Positions 16,379-25,618 of a stretch of DNA of 64,000 bases are shown here, piece by piece. Both the position numbers and the translations under genes were made by a program. The stretch spans positions 558,001 to 622,000 of the forward strand of contig OY760942.1 in NCBI GenBank assembly GCA_963664065.1, given 5' to 3'. The first letter of the stretch is position 1; each line of letters opens with the position of its first letter. The notes beneath the pieces are model-generated. The model saw nothing but the letters and a program-made list of their open reading frames with translations, was not told the origin of the DNA and made no database searches. The stretch comes from JABDJL01 sp963664065. Its GTDB lineage: Bacteria > Pseudomonadota > Gammaproteobacteria > Xanthomonadales > SZUA-36.

Positions 16379-18083
16379 CTTTCGCCCGATGTTACTGCTA
16401 AGCCTGGTTTTCCTCGGTTACATGTTGTGGTTCGAGTGGCAAAAAGATTATGGACCCAGGCAGGCCATGCCTGGTCAGACTGAACGGGTGGAAAGCAATC
16501 AGACGGATTTACTACCCCCTGTTGCACTTCCATCACTAACGGACACGCCAGACCTGCAAAGTGAGCCAGGAGATCTGCCCCAACAAAGGGAGGAACAAGC
16601 CGCCACGATTGAACCACGCCAGCAGGAAATGAGCAGCGATTCTCCGATGGTGACGGTGACCACGGATGTGCTGGAGTTGAAAATCGATCTGCTTGGCGGG
16701 ACAGTTGTTAGCTCCCGATTATTGGCTTACCCGGCTGTACAGGAAATCGAAACAGATAAGGTCATGCTTTTTGACCGGAGAGGGGAAAGGTTGTTTGTCG
16801 CTCAATCTGGATTGCTTAGCCGCCAAGCCCACCCAAACCACGCAAGTCGTTATTCATCCAATCGCATGGATTACCAACTCTCTACGGGTGCAGACGAATT
16901 GCGAGTGCCTTTAACCTGGTCCGACGAAAGCGGATTCAGAGTAACCAAGACATTTATTCTTGAACGTGGCCGATATGACATCCATGTTCGACACACGCTG
17001 AGCAATGAAAGTGGGTCAAACTGGGTTGGAAGTCGCTATGAACAGCTGCAACAAGCAAAACAACTGGACGATGACGACGGTGGATTCACCAACCCGGGAC
17101 GCTATAGTTTCAATGGCATAGGATTTTATAGCCCGGAAGAAAAATTCGAGAAAATTGATTTTGAAGACGTTGGTGATGAACCCTACCAGCGTGATTTCAG
17201 CGATGGCTGGCTGGCAATGATTCAACACTATTTCTTTGCAGCCTGGATTCCTCCCGCAAATGAGATCAACTCTTATTCCACGCAGGAATACGCTCCTTCA
17301 GGTTGGCCACGATATATTGCCCGATCGGTTTCTCCCCTGGTGAGTGTGAGCCCGGGCACCAGTCATGAATTCACCAGCCAACTTTATGTTGGGCCCAAGT
17401 TGCAGGATGAATTGCCAGATATCGCACCTGGCTTGCAACACACGGTCAATTACGGAATTTTCACGGTGTTTTCAAAACCATTGTTCTGGTTACTTTCGAA
17501 CATCCATAAGTTCGTCAATAACTGGGGCTGGGCCATTGTTTTCCTGACCGTATTGATCAAGCTGGCCTTTTTCAAGCTGACCGAGGCTCAGTACAAGTCG
17601 ATGGCGCGAATGCGCAAGCTCCAACCGCGGATCGAGGCGCTCAAGGAGCGTTATGGGGACGACAAGCAGCGTATGAGCCAGGCGATGATGGAGATGTATA
17701 AAAAGGAAAAGGTAAATCCACTGGGCGGTTGCCTGCCTATACTGGTACAGATTCCGATTTTCATCGCTCTATACTGGGTTTTACTGGAATCGGTCGAACT
17801 TCGCCAAGCGCCCTTCATGGCCTGGATTACCAACCTTTCGGTGCGGGACCCTTACTTCATTTTACCGGCACTCAACGCTGTTTTCATGATCCTGACCCAA
17901 CGTCTGACACCCACCACCGGTATGGACCCCATGCAAGCCAAAATGATGAAAGCCATGCCGGTGGTCTTTTCCGTCATGTTTGCATTTTTCCCTGCTGGCC
18001 TGGTCTTGTACTGGGCGACCAACGCAGGTCTGTCCCTGGCACAGCAGTGGTACATAACGCGTAAGATAGCTGCTCAGGACTAA
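16371..18083 (+). CDS. yidC: Membrane protein insertase YidC
   Basis: 570 residues from ATG 16371 (MANFRPMLLLSLVFLGYMLW), overlapping the rnpA end; an upstream in-frame ATG at 16353 would add six residues. The first helix anchors a large periplasmic beta domain (about 60-350: VVSSRLLAYP, FTNPGRYSFNGIGFYSPEEKF). The conserved insertase core follows: WGWAIVFLTVLIKLAFF, KLQPRIEALKERYGDDKQRM, NPLGGCLPILVQIPIFIALY and FFPAGLVLYWATNAGLSLAQQ. YidC inserts membrane proteins alone or with SecYEG. It lies in the rpmH-rnpA-yidC-mnmE run. Confidence 0.97.
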   Translation: MANFRPMLLLSLVFLGYMLWFEWQKDYGPRQAMPGQTERVESNQTDLLPPVALPSLTDTPDLQSEPGDLPQQREEQAATIEPRQQEMSSDSPMVTVTTDVLELKIDLLGGTVVSSRLLAYPAVQEIETDKVMLFDRRGERLFVAQSGLLSRQAHPNHASRYSSNRMDYQLSTGADELRVPLTWSDESGFRVTKTFILERGRYDIHVRHTLSNESGSNWVGSRYEQLQQAKQLDDDDGGFTNPGRYSFNGIGFYSPEEKFEKIDFEDVGDEPYQRDFSDGWLAMIQHYFFAAWIPPANEINSYSTQEYAPSGWPRYIARSVSPLVSVSPGTSHEFTSQLYVGPKLQDELPDIAPGLQHTVNYGIFTVFSKPLFWLLSNIHKFVNNWGWAIVFLTVLIKLAFFKLTEAQYKSMARMRKLQPRIEALKERYGDDKQRMSQAMMEMYKKEKVNPLGGCLPILVQIPIFIALYWVLLESVELRQAPFMAWITNLSVRDPYFILPALNAVFMILTQRLTPTTGMDPMQAKMMKAMPVVFSVMFAFFPAGLVLYWATNAGLSLAQQWYITRKIAAQD

Positions 18084-18106
18084 ATCCCGCTAATGCAGGC
18101 GGTGCC

Positions 18107-19456
18107 ATGGCCAGCAAGCAGACACACTCCGACGACACCATTTTTGCGATAGCAACACCGCCGGGTGTCGGGGGTGTTGGTGTGATTCGAATATCCGGCC
18201 CCGGTGTTTCTGCCATTGCGAAAAACATTCTCGGTCTGGAGCCCCGCCCCCGGTTTGCGCATTTGACAGGGTTCCTCGGCGATGACGGTAAGGCCATAGA
18301 CTCCGGACTGGCACTTTACTTTCCCGGGCCGGCGTCTTTCACCGGCGAAGATGTATTGGAATTACAGGGCCACGGCGGCGCGGTGGTTCAACAACTGCTT
18401 TCACAACGCCTGATGAAGTTGAGCGCCCGCCCGGCCCGTCCGGGTGAGTTTTCAGAACGTGCATTTTTAAACGATAAGCTGGACCTGGCACAGGCCGAAG
18501 CAATTGCTGACCTGGTGGAATCGGGCACAGCTGCGGCCGCGCGGGCTGCTCAACGGTCGTTGGAGGGTGTTTTCTCCTCTCGCGTTAACGAAGTCCAGGC
18601 GGAACTGACCGCTTTGCGGGTGTTTATCGAAGCCGCACTGGACTTTCCTGAAGAGGAAATTGACTACATCGCAGAAAGCGACACGCTGGATCGCCTGGGC
18701 CGCGTCAGGGCTGATACGCAGACCTTGTTGGATGACGCGCATCAGGGCCGGCTACTGCGTGACGGAATCACAATCGCAATTATCGGACCCCCAAACGCGG
18801 GTAAATCCAGCCTGCTCAATGCACTGTCAGGGACAGATTCAGCGATCGTGACCGCGACACCGGGCACCACGCGGGACGTGCTGCGGGAAACCATATCCAT
18901 AGATGGTTTCCCGGTGCATATTGCCGATACTGCAGGAATCCGGGAATCATCAGACCTGATCGAGGCAGAAGGAATCCGGCGGGCAAGAGCGGCGCTGGGT
19001 CAGGCGGACCTGGTGCTGCTGATTCTGGATCTGGCCGACATAGGCGACGCGCACAGCAAACTGGATAATGAATTACTACCTGACACTCCAGTCATCCGCG
19101 TCTGGAACAAGCGTGATATTGCCCCGTGCCGGGAAAAAGAACGGTCTTGTACGGTTAACATTTCCGCCAAGACAGGCGAAGGTATTGACCTGTTGAAATC
19201 GATGATTCGGGAAACTGCAGGAGCGGGCGCGGTCTTTAAGGGCAGCTTTTCCGCACGCACCCGCCACCTCGATGCGCTTCGACGCACTCGTGAGCACCTG
19301 AAAGCCGGCTCATTACAACTCAGTGTGAATAATGCGGCTGAAATGCTGGCTGAAGAATTGCGCCTGGCCCAGAAAGCGCTGGGTGAAATCACAGGGGAGT
19401 TTTTGCCGGACGATCTGCTGGGCGCCATCTTTGCCAGCTTTTGCATAGGCAAATGA
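18107..19456 (+). CDS. mnmE: tRNA modification GTPase MnmE
   Basis: 449 residues. With MnmG it installs the cmnm5/nm5 group on U34 of certain tRNAs. The N-terminal folate-binding domain has DTIFAIATPPGVGGVGVIRISGP and ELQGHGGAVV. The inserted G domain has G1 GPPNAGKSSLLNAL, G2 TPGTTRDVLRE, G3 DTAGI and G4 NKRD. It ends in the essential C-terminal motif FCIGK. It starts 23 bp after yidC. mnmG, often near in other genomes, is not in this window; the next gene is an unknown membrane protein whose start overlaps the mnmE end. Confidence 0.97.
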   Translation: MASKQTHSDDTIFAIATPPGVGGVGVIRISGPGVSAIAKNILGLEPRPRFAHLTGFLGDDGKAIDSGLALYFPGPASFTGEDVLELQGHGGAVVQQLLSQRLMKLSARPARPGEFSERAFLNDKLDLAQAEAIADLVESGTAAAARAAQRSLEGVFSSRVNEVQAELTALRVFIEAALDFPEEEIDYIAESDTLDRLGRVRADTQTLLDDAHQGRLLRDGITIAIIGPPNAGKSSLLNALSGTDSAIVTATPGTTRDVLRETISIDGFPVHIADTAGIRESSDLIEAEGIRRARAALGQADLVLLILDLADIGDAHSKLDNELLPDTPVIRVWNKRDIAPCREKERSCTVNISAKTGEGIDLLKSMIRETAGAGAVFKGSFSARTRHLDALRRTREHLKAGSLQLSVNNAAEMLAEELRLAQKALGEITGEFLPDDLLGAIFASFCIGK

Positions 19457-20139
19457 AGCATCGGGCATTGGTCGCAATGCTGGCAGGCATTTTGCCTGTT
19501 TTAGCTGCGAACATTGCGTTGTTAATCAATATCAATGCCGGGCTCGATGCCTGTTTTCCCTATTGGGACGGTTGTTTATCGGTCAGTCGCGCCGTTCGTT
19601 CAGGTCCTGGCTTAATGATTTTCAAAATACTGGCCTGGCCAGCCGCTGCCCTGATGATTTACTGCTGGTACTTGAGTGGAAACTGGATTACCAGGCAAAA
19701 CCCATCCGGAGAAAACCTGGAAAAACCCATTGTCTGGATGGGTATGCTGGGGGCCGTGTTTTTTGTCGTCTATGCCAGTTACTTGGGCACTGACGGTGAA
19801 ATCTATCGGTGGCTGCGACGATATGGCGTGGTTTTCTACTTCGGGCTGACGGCGCTCGCTCAACTGATATTTGCATCTTCATTGTGGAACATTCGAAAAA
19901 AGACACAGCATTCATTGCCCGGCTGGCCGGTAAATTTGTATCTTGGCATCATCTTTGTGAGCTGTATACTGGGCGTGGGATCAGCATTCAAACGCACACT
20001 GATCGAAAACCCGGTACTTCAGGACCGGGTTGAAAACCTGCTGGAGTGGAACTTCGCTCTGATGATGTCGCTGGCTTTCGTGGCGCTCGGGCTTGTGATC
20101 CGGTCAGATAAACCAGTGACAGAAGAAGAGAAGCCCTGA
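19453..20139 (+). CDS. Six- to seven-helix membrane protein of unknown function
   Basis: 228 residues from ATG 19453, which overlaps the end of mnmE; a TTG at 19441 is less likely. Hydrophobic segments occur at roughly 5-25 (VAMLAGILPVLAANIALLI), 55-75, 93-112, 125-146, 160-180 and 200-218. Between the first two is a Cys-containing loop (GLDACFPYWDGCLSVSRAVRSG). The layout recalls the Frag1/DRAM/Sfk1 or DUF998 groups of six-helix proteins, but I cannot assign it to either with confidence. The tail is short and acidic. Coupling to mnmE suggests co-transcription only. Confidence 0.75.
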   Translation: MKHRALVAMLAGILPVLAANIALLININAGLDACFPYWDGCLSVSRAVRSGPGLMIFKILAWPAAALMIYCWYLSGNWITRQNPSGENLEKPIVWMGMLGAVFFVVYASYLGTDGEIYRWLRRYGVVFYFGLTALAQLIFASSLWNIRKKTQHSLPGWPVNLYLGIIFVSCILGVGSAFKRTLIENPVLQDRVENLLEWNFALMMSLAFVALGLVIRSDKPVTEEEKP

Positions 20140-20159
20140 TTGTTCAAGGCTTTTCGGGT

Positions 20160-20549
20160 TTAGTCGCCCTCCAGCCAGGCTTCCGCCTGTGGCCAGATGT
20201 ACAGCTGTTCCAGCAGATTATCTGACCAGGCTACACCCAGCTGTTTAAGAGTTCGAACAGCGGTAACCTGTACCACCGGCAATTCCTGCCAGGCGGTTGT
20301 TTCCAAAAAGCGCCAATACTTGTCATCCGGAGTGCCTTTCCGTTCCAGCTGTTGATCGCATTGCTCACACAGTAGCAGGCAGTGATCCAGATCGGGTTGT
20401 TCCGGAACAGGCGCAATCTCGCGGTTGGTAAATTTGACGCCAGAAGCATCACAGAGCTCACATTTGCTGCGGGCCCGGCGCGCCAGGTCTTTGCCGAGCA
20501 TGCTGAGTGCCTGCAATCGCTCCTGATTTTTCTCATATCCCCGAACCAT
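20160..20549 (-). CDS. PhnA-like zinc-ribbon protein
   Basis: 129 residues. A zinc ribbon near residues 30-65 has two CxxC knuckles, KCELCDASG and LLCEQCDQQLE, with PVPEQPDLDHC before the second. This matches the N-terminal half of PhnA-type proteins, named from the phosphonate operon but with no proven role in it. The C-terminal half (WRFLETTAWQELPVVQVTAVRTLKQLG) is the companion domain. No phosphonate genes are nearby. It converges with the membrane protein gene. Confidence 0.65.
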   Translation of the reverse strand: MVRGYEKNQERLQALSMLGKDLARRARSKCELCDASGVKFTNREIAPVPEQPDLDHCLLLCEQCDQQLERKGTPDDKYWRFLETTAWQELPVVQVTAVRTLKQLGVAWSDNLLEQLYIWPQAEAWLEGD

Positions 20550-20751
20550 TAGGCCAGTCTAACCCGAATAGACCGATTCTTTCGTTACCTGCTGTATGTA
20601 AATAGCGCCATTTTATGCGCGCGCAATCGCGCTTCTGGACGTACCTGCTTGCTGAATGAAGACGACTTAAGCTTCAAAAACCATTGACTTCTCAGGCCGG
20701 AAACATAACCTTATATCCCCCTTTGATTTTGACCATACGGAAATACCTCAA

Positions 20752-22215
20752 ATGCTCGAACTGAAAAACACGGCTCTGTTCAGAAACCAGGCTTATATCA
20801 ACGGCGAATGGGTAGGTGCCGATAGTGGAGAGACCTTCCCGGTTATCAATCCTGCAGACGGTAGTCAGATAACTGAAGTAGCCAACCAGGGTGTCGATGA
20901 AACGCGTCGCGCAATTGAAGCGGCAAATGCTTCATGGCCAGCCTGGAGCGCCAGAACAGCAAAGGACAGAGCCGCCATTCTGCGAAGCTGGTATGAGCTT
21001 ATGCTCGAAAATAAAGACGACCTGGCCAAACTAATGACAGCAGAGCAGGGTAAACCAGTGGCAGAGTCTGCCGGCGAAATCATGTACGGAGCTTCGTTTG
21101 TTGAGTGGTTCGCTGAAGAAGGCAAGCGGGTATACGGTGATGTAATTCCAACCCACATGCCGGATCGCCGGATCGTGGTGATCAAACAATCTGTCGGCGT
21201 TGTGGCGTGTATTACGCCGTGGAATTTCCCCAATGCCATGATCACCCGTAAAGCCGGCCCGGCGCTGGCTGCGGGTTGCCCGATCATCATCAAACCTGCA
21301 TCGGAAACACCACTGTCTGCTTTGGCACTGGCAGAACTGGCAGAACAGGCTGGCATTCCGGCAGGAGTGTTCAATATCGTTACTACCACCAATTCTCGCG
21401 ATGTGGGTATAGAACTGACAGAAAGTCCGCTGGTTCGAAAGTTCTCCTTCACCGGCTCCACCAGAGTGGGCAAGCAATTGATCAGGCAATGTGCTTCAAC
21501 CGTCAAAAAAGTTTCGATGGAACTGGGCGGAAACGCACCATTTATCGTTTTCGACGATGCTGATATTGATTCAGCAGTGCAGGGCGCCATCATCTCCAAG
21601 TACCGCAACGCCGGCCAGACTTGTGTTTGTGCCAACCGGATCTACGTACAGGACGCTGTTTACGATGAATTCGTCCAAAAATTCATCATCGCCTCGCAGG
21701 AACTGATGGTTGGCCGCGGTGACGAAGCCGGTGTCAATATTGGACCCATGATTTCTATCAGCGCGGTAGAAAAAGTGGAAAAATTACTCGGTGATGCGGT
21801 TGCCAAAGGCGCGTCTGTCGCAATCGGTGGGAAACGCCACGCCCTGGGCGGACAATTTTATGAGCCCACAGTTGTCCGCGACGTCACCGCCGACATGGCA
21901 TTTGCGACCGAGGAGATTTTCGGCCCGGTGGCACCGATATTCCGTTTTTCGGATGAAAAAGAAGTCATCGATCTTGCCAATGCGACCGAGTTCGGACTGG
22001 CCTCCTATTTCTACGCCCGCGACCTGGGCCGAGTCTGGCGGGTGGCCGAAGGTCTGGAGTACGGAATGGTGTGCATTAACGACGGCATCCTGTCGACCGA
22101 AATTGCCCCGTTTGGCGGCATGAAAGAATCCGGCTCCGGCCGGGAAGGCTCGAAGTACGGAATCGATGAGTATATCGAGATCAAATACATCACCATGGCA
22201 GGCCTGGGTACATGA
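20752..22215 (+). CDS. gabD: NAD(P)-dependent succinate-semialdehyde dehydrogenase
   Basis: 487 residues, aldehyde dehydrogenase superfamily. Markers are ACITPWNFPNAMITRK (cofactor pocket), FTGSTRVGKQL, catalytic Glu in MELGGNAPFIVFDDAD and catalytic Cys in YRNAGQTCVCANRIYV. The C-terminus has EIFGPVAPIFRF and PFGGMKESGSGREGSKYGIDEYIEIKY. FVEWFAEEGKRVYGDVIP is characteristic of the GabD group, which oxidises succinate semialdehyde to succinate in GABA and related degradation. No GABA transaminase neighbours it; the class V aminotransferase downstream is a different family and is separated by a repeat cluster. Confidence 0.9.
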   Translation: MLELKNTALFRNQAYINGEWVGADSGETFPVINPADGSQITEVANQGVDETRRAIEAANASWPAWSARTAKDRAAILRSWYELMLENKDDLAKLMTAEQGKPVAESAGEIMYGASFVEWFAEEGKRVYGDVIPTHMPDRRIVVIKQSVGVVACITPWNFPNAMITRKAGPALAAGCPIIIKPASETPLSALALAELAEQAGIPAGVFNIVTTTNSRDVGIELTESPLVRKFSFTGSTRVGKQLIRQCASTVKKVSMELGGNAPFIVFDDADIDSAVQGAIISKYRNAGQTCVCANRIYVQDAVYDEFVQKFIIASQELMVGRGDEAGVNIGPMISISAVEKVEKLLGDAVAKGASVAIGGKRHALGGQFYEPTVVRDVTADMAFATEEIFGPVAPIFRFSDEKEVIDLANATEFGLASYFYARDLGRVWRVAEGLEYGMVCINDGILSTEIAPFGGMKESGSGREGSKYGIDEYIEIKYITMAGLGT

Positions 22216-22548
22216 TGTAGCAGCGACGACCCGTCGCGATTGGTTTTGTGGGAGCGATTTTTAATCGCGAATTGTTTCGGTTGGCGCTTGGTTTAAATAA
22301 AAACGTAGGAGCGAGCACCTGCTCGCGAATGAGCCTACGGCGAGAACGCGGCAACTGTTTCTGTGACACGCCATGAATGCATCCGTGCAGGCTCGAAGCA
22401 TTCATCCATGAATGCTACGGTCACAGAAACAATCACCTGCTGCTCCCCTGAACAATAGGTGCAGATTCAATTTGTTTGGTAGATTGTGGGAGCGAGCACC
22501 TGCTCGCGAACGAGGGTACGGTGAGCACTATCTTTCTGGATAAAATAT
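22216..22548. repeat. Cluster of REP-like palindromes
   Basis: 333 bp without a gene. It holds GTGGGAGCGATTTTTAATCG at 22248, GTAGGAGCGAGCACCTGCTC at 22305 (with outer arms GTAGG/CCTAC), GTGGGAGCGAGCACCTGCTC at 22486, and a different palindrome GCATTCATCCATGAATGC inside 22390-22420 flanked by GGCTCGAA and TACGG. The second type recurs after thrC at 42888. These resemble REP elements of other gammaproteobacteria, with no coding potential. The 3' end provides the leader of the next gene. Confidence 0.8.
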
Positions 22549-23781
22549 ATGACCAAATTTGATACTGAATTTGTTCGATCCCAATTCCCCGCCTTCGCTG
22601 AACCGTCACTGGAAGGCTTTGCGCTCTTTGAAAATGCGGGAGGTTCTTATGCCTGTAAGCAGGTAATTGATAGGCTGAATGGCTATTACCGCGAGACCAA
22701 GCTCCAGCCTTATTATGATTTTGGACCATCCCGAGACGCAGGTGCGCAGATGGATTTAGCGCGCAGACGGATGGCGGCCTGGTTGAATTTTGAAACCGAC
22801 GAGGTTCACTTTGGACCCTCGACTTCACAAAATACCTACGTTATTGCACAGGCCTTGCGCCAGCATTTGCAACCCGGGGATGAATTCATCGTCACCAACC
22901 AGGATCACGAGGCGAATGTCGGCGTGTGGCGGCGACTGGAGGCTGATGGTGTGGTTATTCGCGAATGGCAGATAGACCCGGAAACCGCGGAACTCGATCC
23001 TGCAGACCTGTATGGACTGTTGAATGAAGACACCAAGGCGGTGGCCTTCACACACTGCTCCAATATAGTCGGCTCCATACATCCGGTGCGTGAGTTATGC
23101 GACAACATCCATGCGGCGGGTGCAATAGCGATCGTCGATGGCGTGTCGTTCGCCCCGCATGGCCTGCCGGATGTGGATGCTCTGGGCGCGGATATTTACA
23201 AGTTTTCACTGTACAAGGTCTACGGCCCACACCTGGGTGTGATGGTGATGCGCCGTCATGTAAATGAAGCATTGCCCAACCAGGGTCATTTTTTTAATGC
23301 GCCGCTTCCAGGCGCTCGCTTTACTCCGGCCGGTCCGGATCACGCGCAGATTGCATCGGTAAATGGTGTGATCGATTACATGGAAGCAGTACACGATCAT
23401 CATTTAGACGGGACAGATGATGCGTCAGCGGAAAAAGGGCGCCGGATTCACAACTTGTTTGAGCAGCGCGAACAAGAACTGGTAGAACCGCTGCTCAATT
23501 TTCTCGACGCGCACCCTAAAACACGAATTATGGGAAAACACAGGGTTGAAAACCGCGCGCCGACGGTGTCATTTACGGTATCGGATCAGTCTTCAACAAA
23601 GCTTGCTTCAAAACTCGGTACAGAAAACATTGGTGTGGGGCTGGGGCACTGTTACGCCTATCGATTGATTGAAGCGCTGGGAATTGACATCGAAGACGGC
23701 GTAGTGCGTACCTCTTTGGTACATTACACCTCGGAGGCCGAGGTGACCCGCCTTATCCAAACTCTGGACAAACTATGGTAG
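22549..23781 (+). CDS. Class V aminotransferase / cysteine desulfurase-like protein
   Basis: 410 residues, PLP fold type I. The start (FDTEFVRSQFPAFAE...ALFENAGGSYA) and the 'ENAGG' opening match the cysteine desulfurase-like subfamily (VC1184-type) rather than IscS or SufS. The PLP aspartate and histidine lie in AIVDGVSFAPHGLPD, and the Schiff-base lysine is in ADIYKFSLYKVYGPHLGVM (SxYKxYGPH). A conserved RTSLVHYTSEAEV region closes the C-terminus. No catalytic cysteine loop of the SufS kind is evident, and the substrate is unknown. The gene is flanked by palindromic repeats and has no obvious operon partner. Confidence 0.85.
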   Translation: MTKFDTEFVRSQFPAFAEPSLEGFALFENAGGSYACKQVIDRLNGYYRETKLQPYYDFGPSRDAGAQMDLARRRMAAWLNFETDEVHFGPSTSQNTYVIAQALRQHLQPGDEFIVTNQDHEANVGVWRRLEADGVVIREWQIDPETAELDPADLYGLLNEDTKAVAFTHCSNIVGSIHPVRELCDNIHAAGAIAIVDGVSFAPHGLPDVDALGADIYKFSLYKVYGPHLGVMVMRRHVNEALPNQGHFFNAPLPGARFTPAGPDHAQIASVNGVIDYMEAVHDHHLDGTDDASAEKGRRIHNLFEQREQELVEPLLNFLDAHPKTRIMGKHRVENRAPTVSFTVSDQSSTKLASKLGTENIGVGLGHCYAYRLIEALGIDIEDGVVRTSLVHYTSEAEVTRLIQTLDKLW

Positions 23782-23875
23782 GGCGTTGCGTGTCGCTAAA
23801 CACGTATAGAGTTTGTCGCGAAGCGACACCTGATTGTTAGTGATCGCGAATTCTATCGGCACCACGGCTACGAAC

Positions 23876-25495
23876 TTAATGCGGTAAGCCCATCCGGGGC
23901 AGCAGATCAGACCAGCGCGGGTCATCATGCAAAGAAGCAAAGGACCGCTCTAACAGGACTTCGGACAACAGACCGGAACGTTCCTGGTAGGCCTGATCCA
24001 GCCAGGTGAAAGCAGGCTCGGTATCGCCCTGCCAGGCTTCCTGTGGTTTATCCTGCTCCAGTAAGATAATCGCCACCTGGGTATGCGAGCCCCAATCCCC
24101 GGGGTTTAGCGCCAACAGTTTTGCGTAAGCGGCTTTCGCGTCATCAAGCCGGCCTAATTGATGCAGGATGTTAGCCTTGTTGTATAAGACAACCAGGTCA
24201 AGTGGGTCCTGATCCAGGATGCGTTGGTAAAAACCCAAGGCCTCTTCTCCTCGCCCAAGAGCAGAGTATAGTGAGCCAGCGTAACTCAATACCCTTATAT
24301 CAAATGGGTCCAATTTCGGTGCTTTTTGAATCGTTGCTTCAGCGCCTGCCCAGTCCCAGTCAAAGATAGTCTGAATACCAGCAAGCCGGGCGAGCACGGC
24401 GGGCCGGTTCGGGTCAATTGCCAACGCATGGTCAATCGCATCACGGGCCAGCTTGACGCCTTCATCGCTATCGCGATAGCCGCTTCTGGTTTGGCTAATG
24501 TAAGACACGGACAGACTGGCCCATGCCTCTGTATAGTCGGGCTCAATAACCAATGCTGACTTGAGTGCCTCAATGGCGAGGGCGAAATTTAGCTTGCCCC
24601 ATTTTGCATGCAGGTAGCGGCCTTTTAACCACAACGCATAGGCTTCGGGGTCTACCGCTTCAGAATTTGGCACCTCACCCAGCAGCGCGACTTTTAGCGC
24701 TTCCACCACAGCTGCCGAGATTTCATCCTGGATGGCGAAAACATTGTCCATTGAGCGGTCGTATGTCTCAGACCACATATGGTATCCATCGTCAGCCTTT
24801 ATCAGCTGAGCGGTAATACGCAGCTGGTTGCCCGCCTTGCGTACACTGCCTTCCAGGATGTGTGCAACATTCAGTTTCTGCGCAACTTCGGTGAGGTCTG
24901 TTTTTTCACCTTTGAACTGAAAGGCCGAACTGCGCGAGGCGACCTTCAGTTCTGGAATTTTGGCCAGCAGATTGAGCAATTCTTCGGACAAGCCATCGGA
25001 GAAATATTCCTGCTCGGGGACGGAACTCATGTTGACAAAGGGCAATACTGCAATGGAATGGTCGGGTTCAGAAACTGCCCCCGGTACACTGGTCGTCGTC
25101 GTTTTTACGGCATCGGTGGTGGATTCAACAAGGGCATCACCCCTGTCATCCGAGAGCATGAACTTGTCGTAGGCGAAATAACCCAGCGCCAGCACCAGGA
25201 TGCCAATGATGACAAAGTCGAGTTTGCGCCCTGTCTGGTGTGCAATGGATTGGGAACGGTCAACCTCGCTGTCACGTTTTAAGCCTTCAGGGGTGAGCTC
25301 GAACTCCCAGGCAAAAAACACCGCAACCACGAAACCAATCCCCAACAGCAAAAGGATCGTCTGAAACACCCAGACCGGTGCCTCGATGTTATTCAGGATG
25401 ACATCGGCCACCTGCATGATCAGCCACGCCATAATAATGTAGGCGATAGCGACCTTGAAAACGTTGCGGCGTTTGAGTTCTTTAAAAAACGACAT
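23876..25495 (-). CDS. Membrane-anchored TPR protein with TolB-like/adenylate-cyclase-type N-domain
   Basis: 539 residues from ATG 25493-25495 (MSFFKELKRRNVFKVAIAYI); an ATG six codons upstream is possible. Two transmembrane helices (VAIAYIIMAWLIMQVADVIL, LLLLGIGFVVAVFFAW) end at FELTPEGLKRD, and a third lies near residue 100. This is the shared anchor of many gammaproteobacterial 'adenylate cyclase-like' TPR proteins. Next comes a TolB-type domain (IAVLPFVNMSSVPEQEYFSDGLSEELLNLLA...LEGSVRKAGNQLRITAQLI), then TPR units from about 275 to 500. No cyclase catalytic domain is present. The role is probably protein-protein scaffolding or signalling at the inner membrane. Confidence 0.85.
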   Translation of the reverse strand: MSFFKELKRRNVFKVAIAYIIMAWLIMQVADVILNNIEAPVWVFQTILLLLGIGFVVAVFFAWEFELTPEGLKRDSEVDRSQSIAHQTGRKLDFVIIGILVLALGYFAYDKFMLSDDRGDALVESTTDAVKTTTTSVPGAVSEPDHSIAVLPFVNMSSVPEQEYFSDGLSEELLNLLAKIPELKVASRSSAFQFKGEKTDLTEVAQKLNVAHILEGSVRKAGNQLRITAQLIKADDGYHMWSETYDRSMDNVFAIQDEISAAVVEALKVALLGEVPNSEAVDPEAYALWLKGRYLHAKWGKLNFALAIEALKSALVIEPDYTEAWASLSVSYISQTRSGYRDSDEGVKLARDAIDHALAIDPNRPAVLARLAGIQTIFDWDWAGAEATIQKAPKLDPFDIRVLSYAGSLYSALGRGEEALGFYQRILDQDPLDLVVLYNKANILHQLGRLDDAKAAYAKLLALNPGDWGSHTQVAIILLEQDKPQEAWQGDTEPAFTWLDQAYQERSGLLSEVLLERSFASLHDDPRWSDLLPRMGLPH

Positions 25496-25618
25496 AAAGA
25501 GGCTTCTTCCCATCCTTAGTAGCGGCTTAGGGCACGCACTTCATTGACGTATAGCCAGTTTTAGCCCCCCACTGAAACCTGATCAACATAACCCGGTACG
25601 TGAGCCTGTTGGGCCTGG

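Noticed and set aside
22216..22548. CRISPR-like array from repeated GTGGGAGCGAGCACC units
   Set aside because: Copies are palindromic, irregularly spaced, mixed in type and lack uniform spacers or cas genes.
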